Assembly (NCBI GenBank): GCA_046263255.1
Contig: JBHELD010000020.1
Span: forward strand, 1-31,709
Direction: 5' to 3'
Source of the DNA: JALZEG01 sp046263255
GTDB taxonomy: Bacteria; Actinomycetota; CADDZG01; WHSQ01
Length of the DNA: 31,709 nucleotides
This document shows, one piece after another, positions 17,413 to 26,910 of the stretch (the stretch's first letter is position 1; each line of letters begins with the position of its first letter). The notes below the pieces were generated by a model. It had not been told where the DNA came from, made no database searches, and worked only from the letters and a program-made list of their open reading frames with translations. The translations under genes were made by a program, and so were the position numbers.

Positions 17413-18428
17413 TCCCCGACATCACGCTCGCGACGTGGCAGATCCTCGTGCTGAAGCTCCTAGCGATCCTCACGATCGTCCCGGTCGCCGCGCTGGCCGG
17501 CGGCTACGCCGAGCACAAGGTGATGGCGCACCTCCAGCACCGGCTCGGCCCCATGTACCCCGGCGGGTTCCACGGCTGGGCGACGACCCTCGCCGACGGC
17601 CTGAAGTTCCTCTACAAGGAGGACATCATCCCGAAGGCCGCCGACAAGCCCGTGTTCTCGCTCGCCCCTGCGGCCATCTTCGTGCCGGTCGTGATGATCT
17701 ACCTCGTCATCCCGATGGATCGGAACCTGATCGTCGAGGACCTCGACGTCGGCATCTTCTACCTGCTCGCGGTCGGATCGGTCTCGACGATCGGCGTGCT
17801 GATGGCCGGATGGTCGTCGGCCAACAAGTACGCGCTGATCGGCGCGCTGCGCGCCGCGGCGCAGCTGATCGCCTACGAGCTCCCGATCGTGCTCGCCGCG
17901 GCGGCGGTCGCGATGCTCGCGGGATCGCTCTCGATCATCTCGATCGTCGAGGCGCAGGACGTGCCGTTCGCGGTATGGCCGCCCGGCATCGGGCTCGTCG
18001 CGTTCCTGTTGTTCACCACCGGCTCGGTCGCGGAGATGACGCGCGTGCCGTTCGGCATGCCCGTGGCGGAGTCCGAGATAATCACCGGGCCGTTCACGGA
18101 GTATTCGGGGATGCGCTACATCTTCGCCCACATGTTCGCGGAGATGGGCCACATGGTCGCGTTCGCCGCCATCGGCGCGACGCTCTTCCTCGGCGGGTAC
18201 AAGTCGCCGATCCCGTGGGGACCGCTCGAGGCCGTCCCTGGGATCGTCTGGTTCCTTCTGAAGACCTTCTTCATGATCTTCCTGTTCCTGTGGATCCGTC
18301 CCACGTTCCCGCGCGCCCGCGAGGACCAGCTCCAGAAGTTCGCGTGGAAGTTCATGATCCCGGTGGGGCTCGTGCTGATCCTCGTCACGGGGGCCTGGAT
18401 CCTCTACGCGCCGGAGGCGATCAGGTAG
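17409..18428 (+). CDS. nuoH: NADH-quinone oxidoreductase subunit H, copy 2 (diverged)
   Basis: Membrane subunit forming the quinone channel, 339 residues, full length. Family features are present: the N-terminal HRLGPMYPGGFHGWATTLAD, LKFLYKEDIIPKAADK, DLDVGIFYLLAVGSVSTIGV, and TEYSGMRYIFAHMFAEMGHM. The cytoplasmic acidic loop that reads PFDLPEAETEL in copy 1 reads PFGMPVAESEI here. Two acidic positions are therefore lost (Asp to Gly at 18054, Glu to Val at 18063), while two Glu remain. This loop lines the quinone channel and the start of the proton path, so coupling may differ. The GTG start overlaps nuoD and the TAG stop overlaps the nuoI GTG. Confidence 0.94.
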   Translation: MIPDITLATWQILVLKLLAILTIVPVAALAGGYAEHKVMAHLQHRLGPMYPGGFHGWATTLADGLKFLYKEDIIPKAADKPVFSLAPAAIFVPVVMIYLVIPMDRNLIVEDLDVGIFYLLAVGSVSTIGVLMAGWSSANKYALIGALRAAAQLIAYELPIVLAAAAVAMLAGSLSIISIVEAQDVPFAVWPPGIGLVAFLLFTTGSVAEMTRVPFGMPVAESEIITGPFTEYSGMRYIFAHMFAEMGHMVAFAAIGATLFLGGYKSPIPWGPLEAVPGIVWFLLKTFFMIFLFLWIRPTFPRAREDQLQKFAWKFMIPVGLVLILVTGAWILYAPEAIR

Positions 18429-19756
18429 TGGCCGTAGGCGAGCACGAGGTCTCCACCGGCGCGAGCCACCCCGAGCACCCCGCGGGGATCGGGAACCTGA
18501 ATCATGCGCGGCGTGCCGGATTCGGCCTCGGCCTGCTGAAGGGGATGGCCGTCACGCTGAAGCACCTCTTCAAGCACAACACCGTCATCGAGTATCCCGA
18601 CGAGAAGCAGGACCTCCCCGCGCGGACGCGCGGCGTGATCGCGCTGAAGGAGGAGAACTGCACCGTCTGCATGCTGTGCTCGCGCGAGTGCCCCGACTGG
18701 TGCATCTACATCGATTCGCACAAGGAGGAGCTCCCGCCGAAGCGCGAGGGCGGCCGCAAGCGCAAGCGGAACGTGCTGGACCGCTTCGCGATCGACTACG
18801 CGCTCTGCATGTACTGCGGCATCTGCGTCGAGGTCTGTCCCTACGACGCGCTCTTCTGGAGCCGGGAGTTCGAGTACGCCGAGTACGACGTCCGCGAGCT
18901 GACGCACGAGAAGGAGCGCCTGTCGGACTGGATGACGACCGTGCTCCCGCCGCCCCCCCTCGAGGCGGGCGCGCTGCTTCCCGGGATGCCCGAGGGAGAC
19001 GGCGCGTCCGTCCCCGGCGGAGCCGTACCGGCGGCGGCCCAGACCGTAGCCGCGACCGGAGCGCGACCGCCGACGACGACGGCGTCCGCGGTCCAGGCCC
19101 GGCCGGAGCAGGCCGAGGACGCGCCGAAGGCGGGGAGCGTCGCGACCACACCGGAGCGGCCGGCCGGCACCATCCCCGCGGAGGACAAGAAGGTGCCGAC
19201 GCCCGAGGCGGGCCCGACCAAGTCGGATGCGGAGACCATGGAGAGCCCGCCCGAGCAGCCCGCGGTGATGGACGCCGAGACCACGGTGGAGGGAGCGCCC
19301 TCCGCGCCGCGGGCCTCCTCGCCGTCCGCGGAAGAGGCCGTGGCCCCCAGGACCCAGGGTCCCAGCGGGGGCGGCGCGGACCTCACGAGCCTCGAGAAGG
19401 AGCGGTTCGAGGGCACGCCCGGCCCGAACGTCGAGGTCCCGCACGAGACCCCTCAGCCCGTCGCCCTCGAGCGGCTCGAGGACCCCGAGGAGGTCTACCG
19501 CCAGGTGCTGGAGGAGCAGCGGGCGAAGGGATCGTCGCCGCAGGTCGCCGAGGCCCGCGCGAAGGTCGCCCGCGTGAAGGCGGAGCGCGGCATCCGCCGC
19601 GCCGGGACGCCGAAGCCGGACCGCCCTACCCCGCCCGTGGAGAGCGGCGCCCCGCGCGCCGTGGAGCCGCAGCCCCCGCAAGGCCCGGTCGCCCCTGCGG
19701 AGGGAGACGACACCTCCGCCCCCGGCGGGGCCGAAGACCAGGGGGGCGCCACCTGA
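18428..19756 (+). CDS. nuoI: NADH-quinone oxidoreductase subunit I, copy 2, with long C-terminal extension
   Basis: The ferredoxin-like subunit of the second complex. Two complete [4Fe-4S] motifs are present: C78, C81, C84, C88 (CTVCMLCSRECP) and C127, C130, C133, C137 (CMYCGICVEVCP). The iron-sulfur core ends near residue 170. The remaining 270 or so residues have no family counterpart. They form a Pro/Ala/Thr/Glu-rich disordered stretch (about 171-340) and then a charged, probably helical part (ERLEDPEEVYRQVLEEQRAK, VAEARAKVARVKAERG), ending in another Pro-rich tail. At 442 residues it is roughly twice the usual length. The GTG start lies within TAGTG at the nuoH stop. The extension stays in frame with ordinary codon use and flows into the nuoJ overlap, so it is real coding sequence. 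Confidence 0.93.
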   Translation: MAVGEHEVSTGASHPEHPAGIGNLNHARRAGFGLGLLKGMAVTLKHLFKHNTVIEYPDEKQDLPARTRGVIALKEENCTVCMLCSRECPDWCIYIDSHKEELPPKREGGRKRKRNVLDRFAIDYALCMYCGICVEVCPYDALFWSREFEYAEYDVRELTHEKERLSDWMTTVLPPPPLEAGALLPGMPEGDGASVPGGAVPAAAQTVAATGARPPTTTASAVQARPEQAEDAPKAGSVATTPERPAGTIPAEDKKVPTPEAGPTKSDAETMESPPEQPAVMDAETTVEGAPSAPRASSPSAEEAVAPRTQGPSGGGADLTSLEKERFEGTPGPNVEVPHETPQPVALERLEDPEEVYRQVLEEQRAKGSSPQVAEARAKVARVKAERGIRRAGTPKPDRPTPPVESGAPRAVEPQPPQGPVAPAEGDDTSAPGGAEDQGGAT

Positions 19757-20256
19757 TGGAGGTCTACGAGATCGTCTTCTGGCTCTTCGCCGTCGTGATG
19801 GCGGTCTCCGCGGTGCGCGTCGTGACGACCGGGAACGTCGTGCACGCCGCGCTCTATCTGGTCGCGACGCTGCTGGGCGCGGCGATCATGTTCGTGCTGC
19901 TGTTCGCGGAGTTCGTCGCCTGGGTGCAGGTGCTCGTATACGTCGGTGCGATCGTCGTTCTGATGCTGTTCGGGCTCATGCTCACGCGTGCCCCGATCGG
20001 CAAGGGCAACTTCGACAACGACCAGCGGCCCCTTGCGGCGCTGTGCGCGGCCGCGGTGTTCGCCGTCAGCTCCTGGATCATGGTCGACGCGTTCGAGGGC
20101 CAGGACATCGACTTCGCCCGCGAGACCGGCACCACGTCGAAGCAGGTCGGCGACGCCATATTCACCGACTTCGTCCTGCCGTTCGAGGTCGTGTCGATGG
20201 TCCTGCTCGCGGCGCTCGTGGGGGCCGTCGTGATCGCCCGCAGGGACGAGGAATGA
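19756..20256 (+). CDS. nuoJ: NADH-quinone oxidoreductase subunit J, copy 2
   Basis: Membrane subunit of the NuoA/J/K bundle, 166 residues. The central helix motif VYVGAIVVLMLFGLMLTRAP and the C-terminal helix LPFEVVSMVLLAALVGAVVIARR identify the family. Five hydrophobic segments are visible. It lacks the Pro/Gln-rich tail of copy 1. The ATG overlaps the nuoI stop (TGATG). Its own stop overlaps a 15-codon open frame that leads into nuoK. Confidence 0.94.
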   Translation: MEVYEIVFWLFAVVMAVSAVRVVTTGNVVHAALYLVATLLGAAIMFVLLFAEFVAWVQVLVYVGAIVVLMLFGLMLTRAPIGKGNFDNDQRPLAALCAAAVFAVSSWIMVDAFEGQDIDFARETGTTSKQVGDAIFTDFVLPFEVVSMVLLAALVGAVVIARRDEE

Positions 20257-20300
20257 ACATGGGCCATTCGACCGCCGGCGGAACCGAGGTGGCGGAGTAG
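20253..20300 (+). CDS. 15-residue micro-ORF bridging nuoJ and nuoK
   Basis: ATG at 20253 overlaps the nuoJ stop (ATGA). The frame encodes MNMGHSTAGGTEVAE and ends in TAG at 20298-20300, whose G is the first base of the nuoK GTG (TAGTG). The frame thus fills the gap exactly, with an overlap at both ends of the same kind as the real genes here. The only ribosome site is a weak GAGG. It may be a translational coupling device, a real micropeptide, or chance. No homologue is known to me. Confidence 0.3.
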   Translation: MNMGHSTAGGTEVAE

Positions 20301-20605
20301 TGCCGGTCACGTACTTCCTCGTGCTCTCGGCCCTGCTGTTCTCGATCGGGATCTACGGGGTCCTCGCGCGGCAGAACGCGGTGCTTGTGCTCCTGTCGAT
20401 CGAGCTGATGCTGAACGCCGTGAACATCAACCTCGTCGCGTTCTCCTCGATGCTCCAGGACGCCGGCGTGTCGGGCCAGGTCTTCGCGCTGTTCGTCATC
20501 GCGGTCGCCGCCGCCGAGGTCGGCATCGGCCTCGCGATCGTGATCCTCATGTTCCGGAACCGCCAGAGCGTGGACGTGGACGAGATGTCCCTGATGAAGT
20601 GGTGA
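20300..20605 (+). CDS. nuoK: NADH-quinone oxidoreductase subunit K, copy 2
   Basis: Three-helix MrpC-like subunit of complex I, 101 residues. Both buried Glu residues are conserved (SIELMLNAVNINLVAF and AAAEVGIGLAIVILMF). The C-terminus MSLMKW matches the family. The GTG start has GGCGGAG upstream. nuoL follows four bases after the stop, the same spacing as between K and L in copy 1. Confidence 0.95.
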   Translation: MPVTYFLVLSALLFSIGIYGVLARQNAVLVLLSIELMLNAVNINLVAFSSMLQDAGVSGQVFALFVIAVAAAEVGIGLAIVILMFRNRQSVDVDEMSLMKW

Positions 20606-20609
20606 CGGC

Positions 20610-22625
<2,016 letters not shown>

Positions 22626-22642
22626 GGAGGTTCGAGGAAGCT

Positions 22643-24166
22643 ATGGAGTGGTTCGACGACTGGGGGCTGAGCCTCGCGACGTTCCTGCCGTTGCTCGGAG
22701 CCATCGTGCTCCTGTTCGTACCTCCCGCCAAGGACGCGGCGATCAAGGCGACGGGCACGGTCTTCGCCGGCCTTGCGCTGATCGCCGCCATAGTCGTCGC
22801 GCTGAAGTTCGACTACGGCGAGTCCGGGACGATGCAGCAGGTCGTGAACCTCGAGTGGATCCCGCAGATCAACGTCAACTACCACGTCGGCGTCGACGGG
22901 ATATCGCTGCCGCTCGTCGTGCTCTCGGCGCTCGTGTCGTTCCTCTGCATGGTCTACCTGTACTTCCACGTCCCCGACCCGGGGAAGCCGAAGGCGCTGT
23001 TCGCGCTCGTGCTCCTGCTCGAGACCGGCATGACCGGGACCTTCATCGCCCTCGACCTCATCCTGTTCTTCATCTTCTTCGAGGTCGTGCTCGTCCCGAT
23101 GTACTTCATGATCGGCATCTGGGGCGGGCCCCGCCGCGAGTACGCGGCCGTCAAGTTCTTCCTCTTCACGCTGTTCGGCTCGATCTTCATGCTCCTGGGC
23201 TTCCTGGCTCTCTTCTTCCAGGCCGGGACCTTCGACATGATCGAGCTGCGGAACCTCGCGGCGGACGGGATAGGCAGCGAGCTGTTCCAGTCGCTCGTGT
23301 TCCTGGGCCTCTTCCTGGGGTTTGCGATCAAGGTGCCGATGTGGCCGTTCCACACGTGGCTCCCCGACGCGCACACCGAGGCTCCGACGGTCGGGTCGGT
23401 GCTGCTGGCCGCGATCCTCCTGAAGATGGGGACCTACGGCTTCGTCCGGATCTCCCTGCCGATCCTTCCCGAGGCCGCGATCGACTACGCGCCGATCATC
23501 GGCGTCCTCGCGGTGATCTCGATCATCTACGGGTCGCTGTGCTGCCTCGCGCAGACGGACCTGAAGCGGCTGATCGCGTTCTCCTCGGTCGGTCACATGG
23601 GGTTCGTGATGCTCGGGATCGCGACGCTCACGGACGCGGGCGTCAACGGCGCGATCTTCGCGATGGTCGCCCACGGCCTCATCACCGGCATGCTGTTCTT
23701 CCTCGCCGGGTCGATCCACGAGCGCTACCACACGAGGGAGATCGCCGACCTCGGCGGGATCCTCCAGCAGATACCGCGGTTCGGCTCGGTCTTCAGCTAC
23801 GCCGCGATCGCGTCGTTGGGCCTCCCCGGGCTTGCGGGCTTCTGGGGCGAGTTCCTCGCCCTGCAGGGGTCGTACAACCCCGGCGGCGGGCTGAACGAGA
23901 CGCTGTTCCGCTTCCTCATGGTCGGCGGCGGCATCGGCACCGTCCTGACCGCCGGGTACCTGCTGTGGACGATCCAGCGCGTGAACCTGGGGCGCGTGCC
24001 CGAGCGGTTCGCCGACGGCCACGGCATCCACGACGTCCACCGGCTCGAGTGGCTGGCGTGGGCCCCGTTGCTGGTCCTGATCGTCGCGGCCGGGATCTAC
24101 CCGAACATGGTGCTCGGCGTGACGAACGAGGCCGTCGACGTGCTGCTGGGGGCGTTCGGCGCGTGA
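22643..24166 (+). CDS. nuoM: NADH-quinone oxidoreductase subunit M, copy 2
   Basis: Antiporter-like pumping subunit, 507 residues. Signatures are the Glu in FFEVVLVPMYFMIGIWGG, the Lys in AIKVPMWPFHTWLPDAHTE, VGSVLLAAILLKMGTYGF, and the Glu in LPGLAGFWGEFLAL. All are as required for proton translocation. The ATG at 22643 is chosen because of the strong ribosome site and because the protein then starts with the usual first helix (LATFLPLLGAIVLLFV). The much longer opening upstream in this frame is a shadow of nuoL. The end overlaps nuoN as GTGA. Confidence 0.95.
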   Translation: MEWFDDWGLSLATFLPLLGAIVLLFVPPAKDAAIKATGTVFAGLALIAAIVVALKFDYGESGTMQQVVNLEWIPQINVNYHVGVDGISLPLVVLSALVSFLCMVYLYFHVPDPGKPKALFALVLLLETGMTGTFIALDLILFFIFFEVVLVPMYFMIGIWGGPRREYAAVKFFLFTLFGSIFMLLGFLALFFQAGTFDMIELRNLAADGIGSELFQSLVFLGLFLGFAIKVPMWPFHTWLPDAHTEAPTVGSVLLAAILLKMGTYGFVRISLPILPEAAIDYAPIIGVLAVISIIYGSLCCLAQTDLKRLIAFSSVGHMGFVMLGIATLTDAGVNGAIFAMVAHGLITGMLFFLAGSIHERYHTREIADLGGILQQIPRFGSVFSYAAIASLGLPGLAGFWGEFLALQGSYNPGGGLNETLFRFLMVGGGIGTVLTAGYLLWTIQRVNLGRVPERFADGHGIHDVHRLEWLAWAPLLVLIVAAGIYPNMVLGVTNEAVDVLLGAFGA

Positions 24167-25623
24167 ACGTACCCGTCGACTGGCACGCGCTGGCGCCCGA
24201 GCTCGTCCTGACGGTCGCGGCCTGCGCGGTGCTCGTGGCGGACCTCTTCCTGCCGCGCGAGGCCAAGTGGCTGGCGATGCCGCTCTCGGCGGCGGGTCTC
24301 GTCGGCACGCTCGCCGCGGTCGTTTCGCTCGTCGGCCAGGGCGACCGTGTGACGCTCGGCGGCGCGTTCGAGGTCGATACGTTCGCGCTCGTCTTCAAGG
24401 GCCTGTTCTGCGTGATCGGGTTGATCGTGCTCGCGCTCTCGTACGACTACTTCCGCGAGGGGGACTACGCCCAGGGCGAGTACTACTTCCTGCTGCTCTC
24501 CGCGCTGCTCGGCACGCTCGTGATCTCGAGCGCCCGCGACCTCGTCTCGTTGTTCATCGCGATCGAGCTCATCAGCATCCCGGGCTTCGTGATGACGGGC
24601 CTCCGCAAGCGCGACGTGAAGTCGAACGAGGCCGCGCTGAAGTTCTTCCTGTTCGGCGTGCTGTCGTCGGCCGTAATGCTCTACGGGATGTCGCTCGTCT
24701 ACGGGGCGACCGGCGGCGAGGTCCAGCTCGACGCGATCCGGGAGGCGTTCCAGGGCCGCGGCGACGACCCGATCGTCGTCATGAGCGTTTTCTTCGTCGT
24801 CGTCGGGTTCGCGTTCAAGATCTCCGCCGTCCCGTTCCACTTCTGGGCCCCCGACACCTACGAGGGGGCGCCCTCACCCGTGGCCGCGTTCCTCTCGACC
24901 GCCTCGAAGATCGGCGGCTTCGTGGGGTTGATCGTGCTGATGTTCAAGGCGTTCCCGGACGTCGCCGACGCGTGGCGTCCGGCGTTCGCCGTGCTCGCGG
25001 TCCTGACGATGACCGTCGCCAACCTCATCGCGTTGCGGCAGCGGCACATCATCCGGCTGCTCGCGTACTCGGGGATCGCGCAGTCGGGCTACGTGCTCGT
25101 CGCGTTCGCGCTGATCTCGCCGGACGGCGAGGCGAACCGGCAGGCGTTCCAGTCGGCGATGTTCTACCTCGCCATCTACGGGATCATGGACGCCGGCGCG
25201 TTCGCCGCCGCGATCTCGTTCGCCCGCAAGGGCGGGACCTACTTCGTCGAGGATTACTCCGGGCTGTGGCAGCGCAGCCCCGCGCTCGCGCTCTTGCTCG
25301 CCGGGTTCCTCGTGTCGCTCGCGGGGGCGCCGCCGATGGCCGGCGCGTGGGCGAAGCTGTTCGTGTTCCTCGCGGCGATCCGGGCCGAGGTCGTATGGCT
25401 CGCGGTCGTCATGGGCGTCAACGCGGTGATCGCGGCCTGGTACTACCTCGCGGTCGTGAAGACGATGTTCTTCGAGGCGCCGTCCGACGAGACGCGCGTC
25501 GAGGTGCCGTACATGTTGCGGGCGGCGATGGGCGTGGCCGCGCTGATCCTGCTCGTCGCGTTCGTGGTGCCGGCGGTCGTTGCCGAGATGGCGGAGAGGT
25601 CGGTCTTCTCCGGGGCGCCCTAG
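24163..25623 (+). CDS. nuoN: NADH-quinone oxidoreductase subunit N, copy 2
   Basis: Last gene of the second complex I set, 486 residues. Signatures are the Glu in SLFIAIELISIPGFVMTGL, the Lys in AFKISAVPFHFWAPDTYEG, and the Lys in APPMAGAWAKLFVF. The GTG start overlaps nuoM by four bases. After it the reading direction stays plus, but coding style changes abruptly in the next gene. A hairpin followed by a T-rich stretch at 25686-25717 probably ends the transcript. Confidence 0.95.
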   Translation: MNVPVDWHALAPELVLTVAACAVLVADLFLPREAKWLAMPLSAAGLVGTLAAVVSLVGQGDRVTLGGAFEVDTFALVFKGLFCVIGLIVLALSYDYFREGDYAQGEYYFLLLSALLGTLVISSARDLVSLFIAIELISIPGFVMTGLRKRDVKSNEAALKFFLFGVLSSAVMLYGMSLVYGATGGEVQLDAIREAFQGRGDDPIVVMSVFFVVVGFAFKISAVPFHFWAPDTYEGAPSPVAAFLSTASKIGGFVGLIVLMFKAFPDVADAWRPAFAVLAVLTMTVANLIALRQRHIIRLLAYSGIAQSGYVLVAFALISPDGEANRQAFQSAMFYLAIYGIMDAGAFAAAISFARKGGTYFVEDYSGLWQRSPALALLLAGFLVSLAGAPPMAGAWAKLFVFLAAIRAEVVWLAVVMGVNAVIAAWYYLAVVKTMFFEAPSDETRVEVPYMLRAAMGVAALILLVAFVVPAVVAEMAERSVFSGAP

Positions 25624-25884
25624 CCGGGCTTCCCCAACATCCGAGGCCGCCCGGCGCCGGCGCGCCGTCCCGAGCAGGAGCGCTGCACGGCCGAACCGTG
25701 GGCCTCTGTTCTTTTCAGAAGGGGACTATCCCTTCCACGGCAGTAGCGGCCGAAACAAGCCGATAACCTCGTCCCTTGTGGGAACGGGGATGCGAAGCTT
25801 GGCCTTGGGAGTCTTCTGTACTTCGTCTCCCTCGCGGGTGAGGTCGTCTGACTGCTTGGGCTTCGTCCCTCCAGTCTAGTCACG
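25624..25884 (+). other. Intergenic region after the second nuo operon, with inverted-repeat arm
   Basis: No gene is seen in these 260 bases. CACGG-CCGAA-CCGTG (25686-25700), followed by a T-rich CTCTGTTCTTTTC, resembles a factor-independent terminator for nuoN. The motif TTCAGAA...AGCGGCC lies at 25714-25750. Inside it GAAGGG and CCCTTC (25718-25735) can pair, and ACTATCCCTTC (25725-25735) is the left arm of an inverted repeat with 26832-26842. The right part is less GC-rich and leads to the start at 25885, with no clear promoter. Confidence 0.45.
25686..25717 (+). terminator. Candidate terminator of the second nuo operon
   Basis: A five-pair stem, CACGG/CCGTG, with loop CCGAA lies 60 bases after the nuoN stop. 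Three G/C bases and then a pyrimidine stretch with six or seven T residues follow. The stem is short and the T-run is not directly adjacent, so this is only a moderate call. Confidence 0.4.
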
Positions 25885-26736
25885 ATGACCCCCGCACGCT
25901 TGGAAGGCATCGTGGCAAAGCTCGATTGGGCTGACGAACAACTCACCGTCCTGCGGGAGAAGTGCCGTCAGTTCACCGAGCAACCTGACCTTCACGACCT
26001 CATCCACGATTACGACCCGAAGATGGGGCGTTACCGCATCGTCGCAAGGTTCTACAAAACACCACCCCGGTTTGAGTGGGGCCTCAGAGCGGCCGAGATT
26101 GCGTACCACTTCCGCTCGGCACTCGATCAGCTCGTCTGGCAGTTCGTAGAGCACGAGGGGCGTCTCGACCCGCACGACCTCAGGACTCAGTTCCCTATCT
26201 ATTCCGATAAGGACGACTTCATCGAAAAGGTCGTGAACCTAGCGACGAAGGACAAGGGCCCTCTCGCCGGTATCGACATGAACGGGCCTGCATGGGCACT
26301 TATCGAGGGGGAGCAACCGTGCTGTGCTCCGGACCCGTCCAACCACTACCTCGGTTCCCTGCACCTGCTGAACAACGTCGACAAACACCACATGGTCCAC
26401 ACGACTGTTGGTTTGGCGACTCCCGACCCGACTAGCAAGCTGCTCCTGCACCAGCCCCTTCGTCTGATCCCCCTTGGGGGTGCTGTGATTGTGGGGGGAC
26501 GAGAGACGGTGTCTGCGTTGTTTGTGGCAAACGACGCACCACTCTTCGACGTGCAACTGGCCTGGCCGTTCCCGGCGACAGCGAAGATGGACGTGTATGG
26601 GGATCTTTTCGTCCGCGTAGTCTTTGGCGAGTTCCTGCCCTCTGGAGACTTGAAGGGCGTCTCCGTTAACCAACTCCGGAGCATCAGCACCGACATTCGA
26701 AACCTCATTCGACGGGCCGAACCCCTGCTCGTTTGA
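25885..26736 (+). CDS. Hypothetical protein in a lower-GC cassette
   Basis: A 283-residue soluble protein with no signal peptide or membrane helix. I do not recognise a named domain. The segment EIAYHFRSALDQLVWQFVEH (about residues 70-89) resembles a helix common in a broad set of uncharacterised bacterial proteins that carry an RSALDhLvWql-type motif, but no function is known to me for that set. The second half has strand-like stretches (LRLIPLGGAVIVGG, VQLAWPFPATAKMDVYGDLF) and ends in a helical tail. Codon use is visibly poorer in GC than all neighbours (AAA, TTT, CTA, GAT codons are frequent), and short inverted repeats flank the gene. This suggests recent horizontal acquisition. The ATG at 25885 has only weak ribosome-site support. 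Confidence 0.7.
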   Translation: MTPARLEGIVAKLDWADEQLTVLREKCRQFTEQPDLHDLIHDYDPKMGRYRIVARFYKTPPRFEWGLRAAEIAYHFRSALDQLVWQFVEHEGRLDPHDLRTQFPIYSDKDDFIEKVVNLATKDKGPLAGIDMNGPAWALIEGEQPCCAPDPSNHYLGSLHLLNNVDKHHMVHTTVGLATPDPTSKLLLHQPLRLIPLGGAVIVGGRETVSALFVANDAPLFDVQLAWPFPATAKMDVYGDLFVRVVFGEFLPSGDLKGVSVNQLRSISTDIRNLIRRAEPLLV

Positions 26737-26910
26737 GCGAGGCATCTACCACCTGCCTAACCCCCTTCAAGGTCGATGCCGCACCGCGCTCAGAGGTCAC
26801 TTGGACCTCCGCACGATGGGATACTTCCCTCGAAGGGATAGTTCTCTTTCAGAATTTCTTCTGATTCCGTAGCGGCCCTCGACGGCACGTGGCGACGTCG
26901 CTCGGGGCGG
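26737..26910 (+). other. Intergenic region with hairpin and right inverted-repeat arm
   Basis: No gene is seen. GAGGTC-ACTTG-GACCTC (26793-26809) is a hairpin about 56 bases after the hypothetical gene and may end it. GAAGGGATAGT (26832-26842) is the exact inverted partner of 25725-25735. Next come TTTCAGAATTTCTTCTGATTCC and AGCGGCC (26871-26877), the third copy of the shared intergenic motif. The pyrophosphorylase gene converges from the right, so its terminator should also lie here. Confidence 0.45.

Noticed and set aside
25885..26736. HEPN-type toxin reading of the hypothetical protein
   Set aside because: The R-x4-6-H motif of HEPN RNases is not seen around the FRSALDQ helix, and no antitoxin partner gene is adjacent.
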